Below, piece by piece: positions 6,098 through 6,148 of a stretch of DNA of 6,148 nucleotides. Source of the stretch: an uncultured Dyadobacter sp. (GTDB lineage: Bacteria > Bacteroidota > Bacteroidia > Cytophagales > Spirosomataceae); the NCBI GenBank assembly GCA_946481035.1, contig CAMLNK010000269.1, forward strand, positions 1 through 6,148, in the 5' to 3' direction. The translations under genes and the position numbers were made by a program. Every line of letters starts with the position of its first letter. The stretch's first letter is position 1. The notes below the pieces were generated by a model that made no database searches, was not told where the DNA came from, and saw nothing but the letters and a program-made list of their open reading frames with translations.

Positions 6098-6148
6098 TCG
6101 AAACTGATCTGACCACGAGATTGCGTATACCATTAAACGTTGCAGTGA
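6094..6148 (+). CDS. Possible start of a further gene, cut by the window edge
   Basis: An ATG at 6094 overlaps the M19 stop as ATGA and stays open for 18 codons to the edge (MIETDLTTRLRIPLNVAV). ATGA overlaps are typical of translationally coupled operon genes, which is the main support. The peptide is too short to assign a family, and 18 open codons could arise by chance. If real, it would be the third gene of the rightward group. Confidence 0.35.
   Translation, partial: MIETDLTTRLRIPLNVAV

Noticed and set aside
4961..6133. 390-codon open frame on the minus strand opposite the M19 gene
   Set aside because: The plus strand encodes a full M19 peptidase with its motifs in order. The antisense frame has no recognisable domain and is a by-product of the GC-rich codon pattern.

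Overview
The window comes from a member of the Bacteroidota, most likely a Cytophagales relative of the Dyadobacter/Spirosoma type; the genus is inference only. The main evidence is the C-terminal type IX secretion (T9SS) sorting region of the first gene (tail motif YPNPAADRLQL), which is essentially restricted to this phylum. Supporting signs are the lack of Shine-Dalgarno sequences before the starts, a perfect TAnnTTTG-type -7 box, moderately GC-rich genes and AT-rich spacers.

Layout. (1) 1-2193, minus strand: a secreted glycoside-hydrolase-like protein with a T9SS tail. The left edge cuts off its C-terminus. It has a signal peptide, a GH42-like TIM barrel, an Ig/PKD-like module and the common 'LPVTL' beta-sandwich. 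(2) 2194-2347: an AT-rich divergent spacer with repeated TACTA/TAGTA motifs. (3) 2348-2716, plus: a small VOC-fold protein resembling bleomycin-resistance proteins. (4) 2730-3071, minus: a second, convergent VOC protein. (5) 3072-3215: a divergent spacer with candidate promoters for both sides. (6) 3216-4577, plus: a Tat-exported, strongly diverged Gfo/Idh/MocA-like protein. (7) 4575-4834: an unusual intergenic element, a roughly 260-bp imperfect palindrome that fills the space from the stop codon of gene 6 to the base before the start of gene 8. (8) 4835-6097, plus: a Tat-exported M19 (renal/membrane dipeptidase-like) peptidase. (9) 6094 to the right edge: the possible start of a further gene overlapping the M19 stop by ATGA.

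How the genes may work together. The Gfo/Idh/MocA-like gene, the M19 gene and the possible third ORF run in one direction, and the first two carry twin-arginine leaders, so they may form a small envelope module. Nothing in the sequence gives their substrate. The two VOC genes and the T9SS glycoside hydrolase look like independent transcription units.

The most interesting part is the 4575-4834 element. It has nested inverted repeats, octamer tandem arrays of TGAATGAN on the left and the complementary TCATTCAN on the right, internal 18-bp direct repeats, and a 78-nt G-free leader running into the M19 start codon. I found no CRISPR array, tRNA, rRNA, transposase or phage gene.
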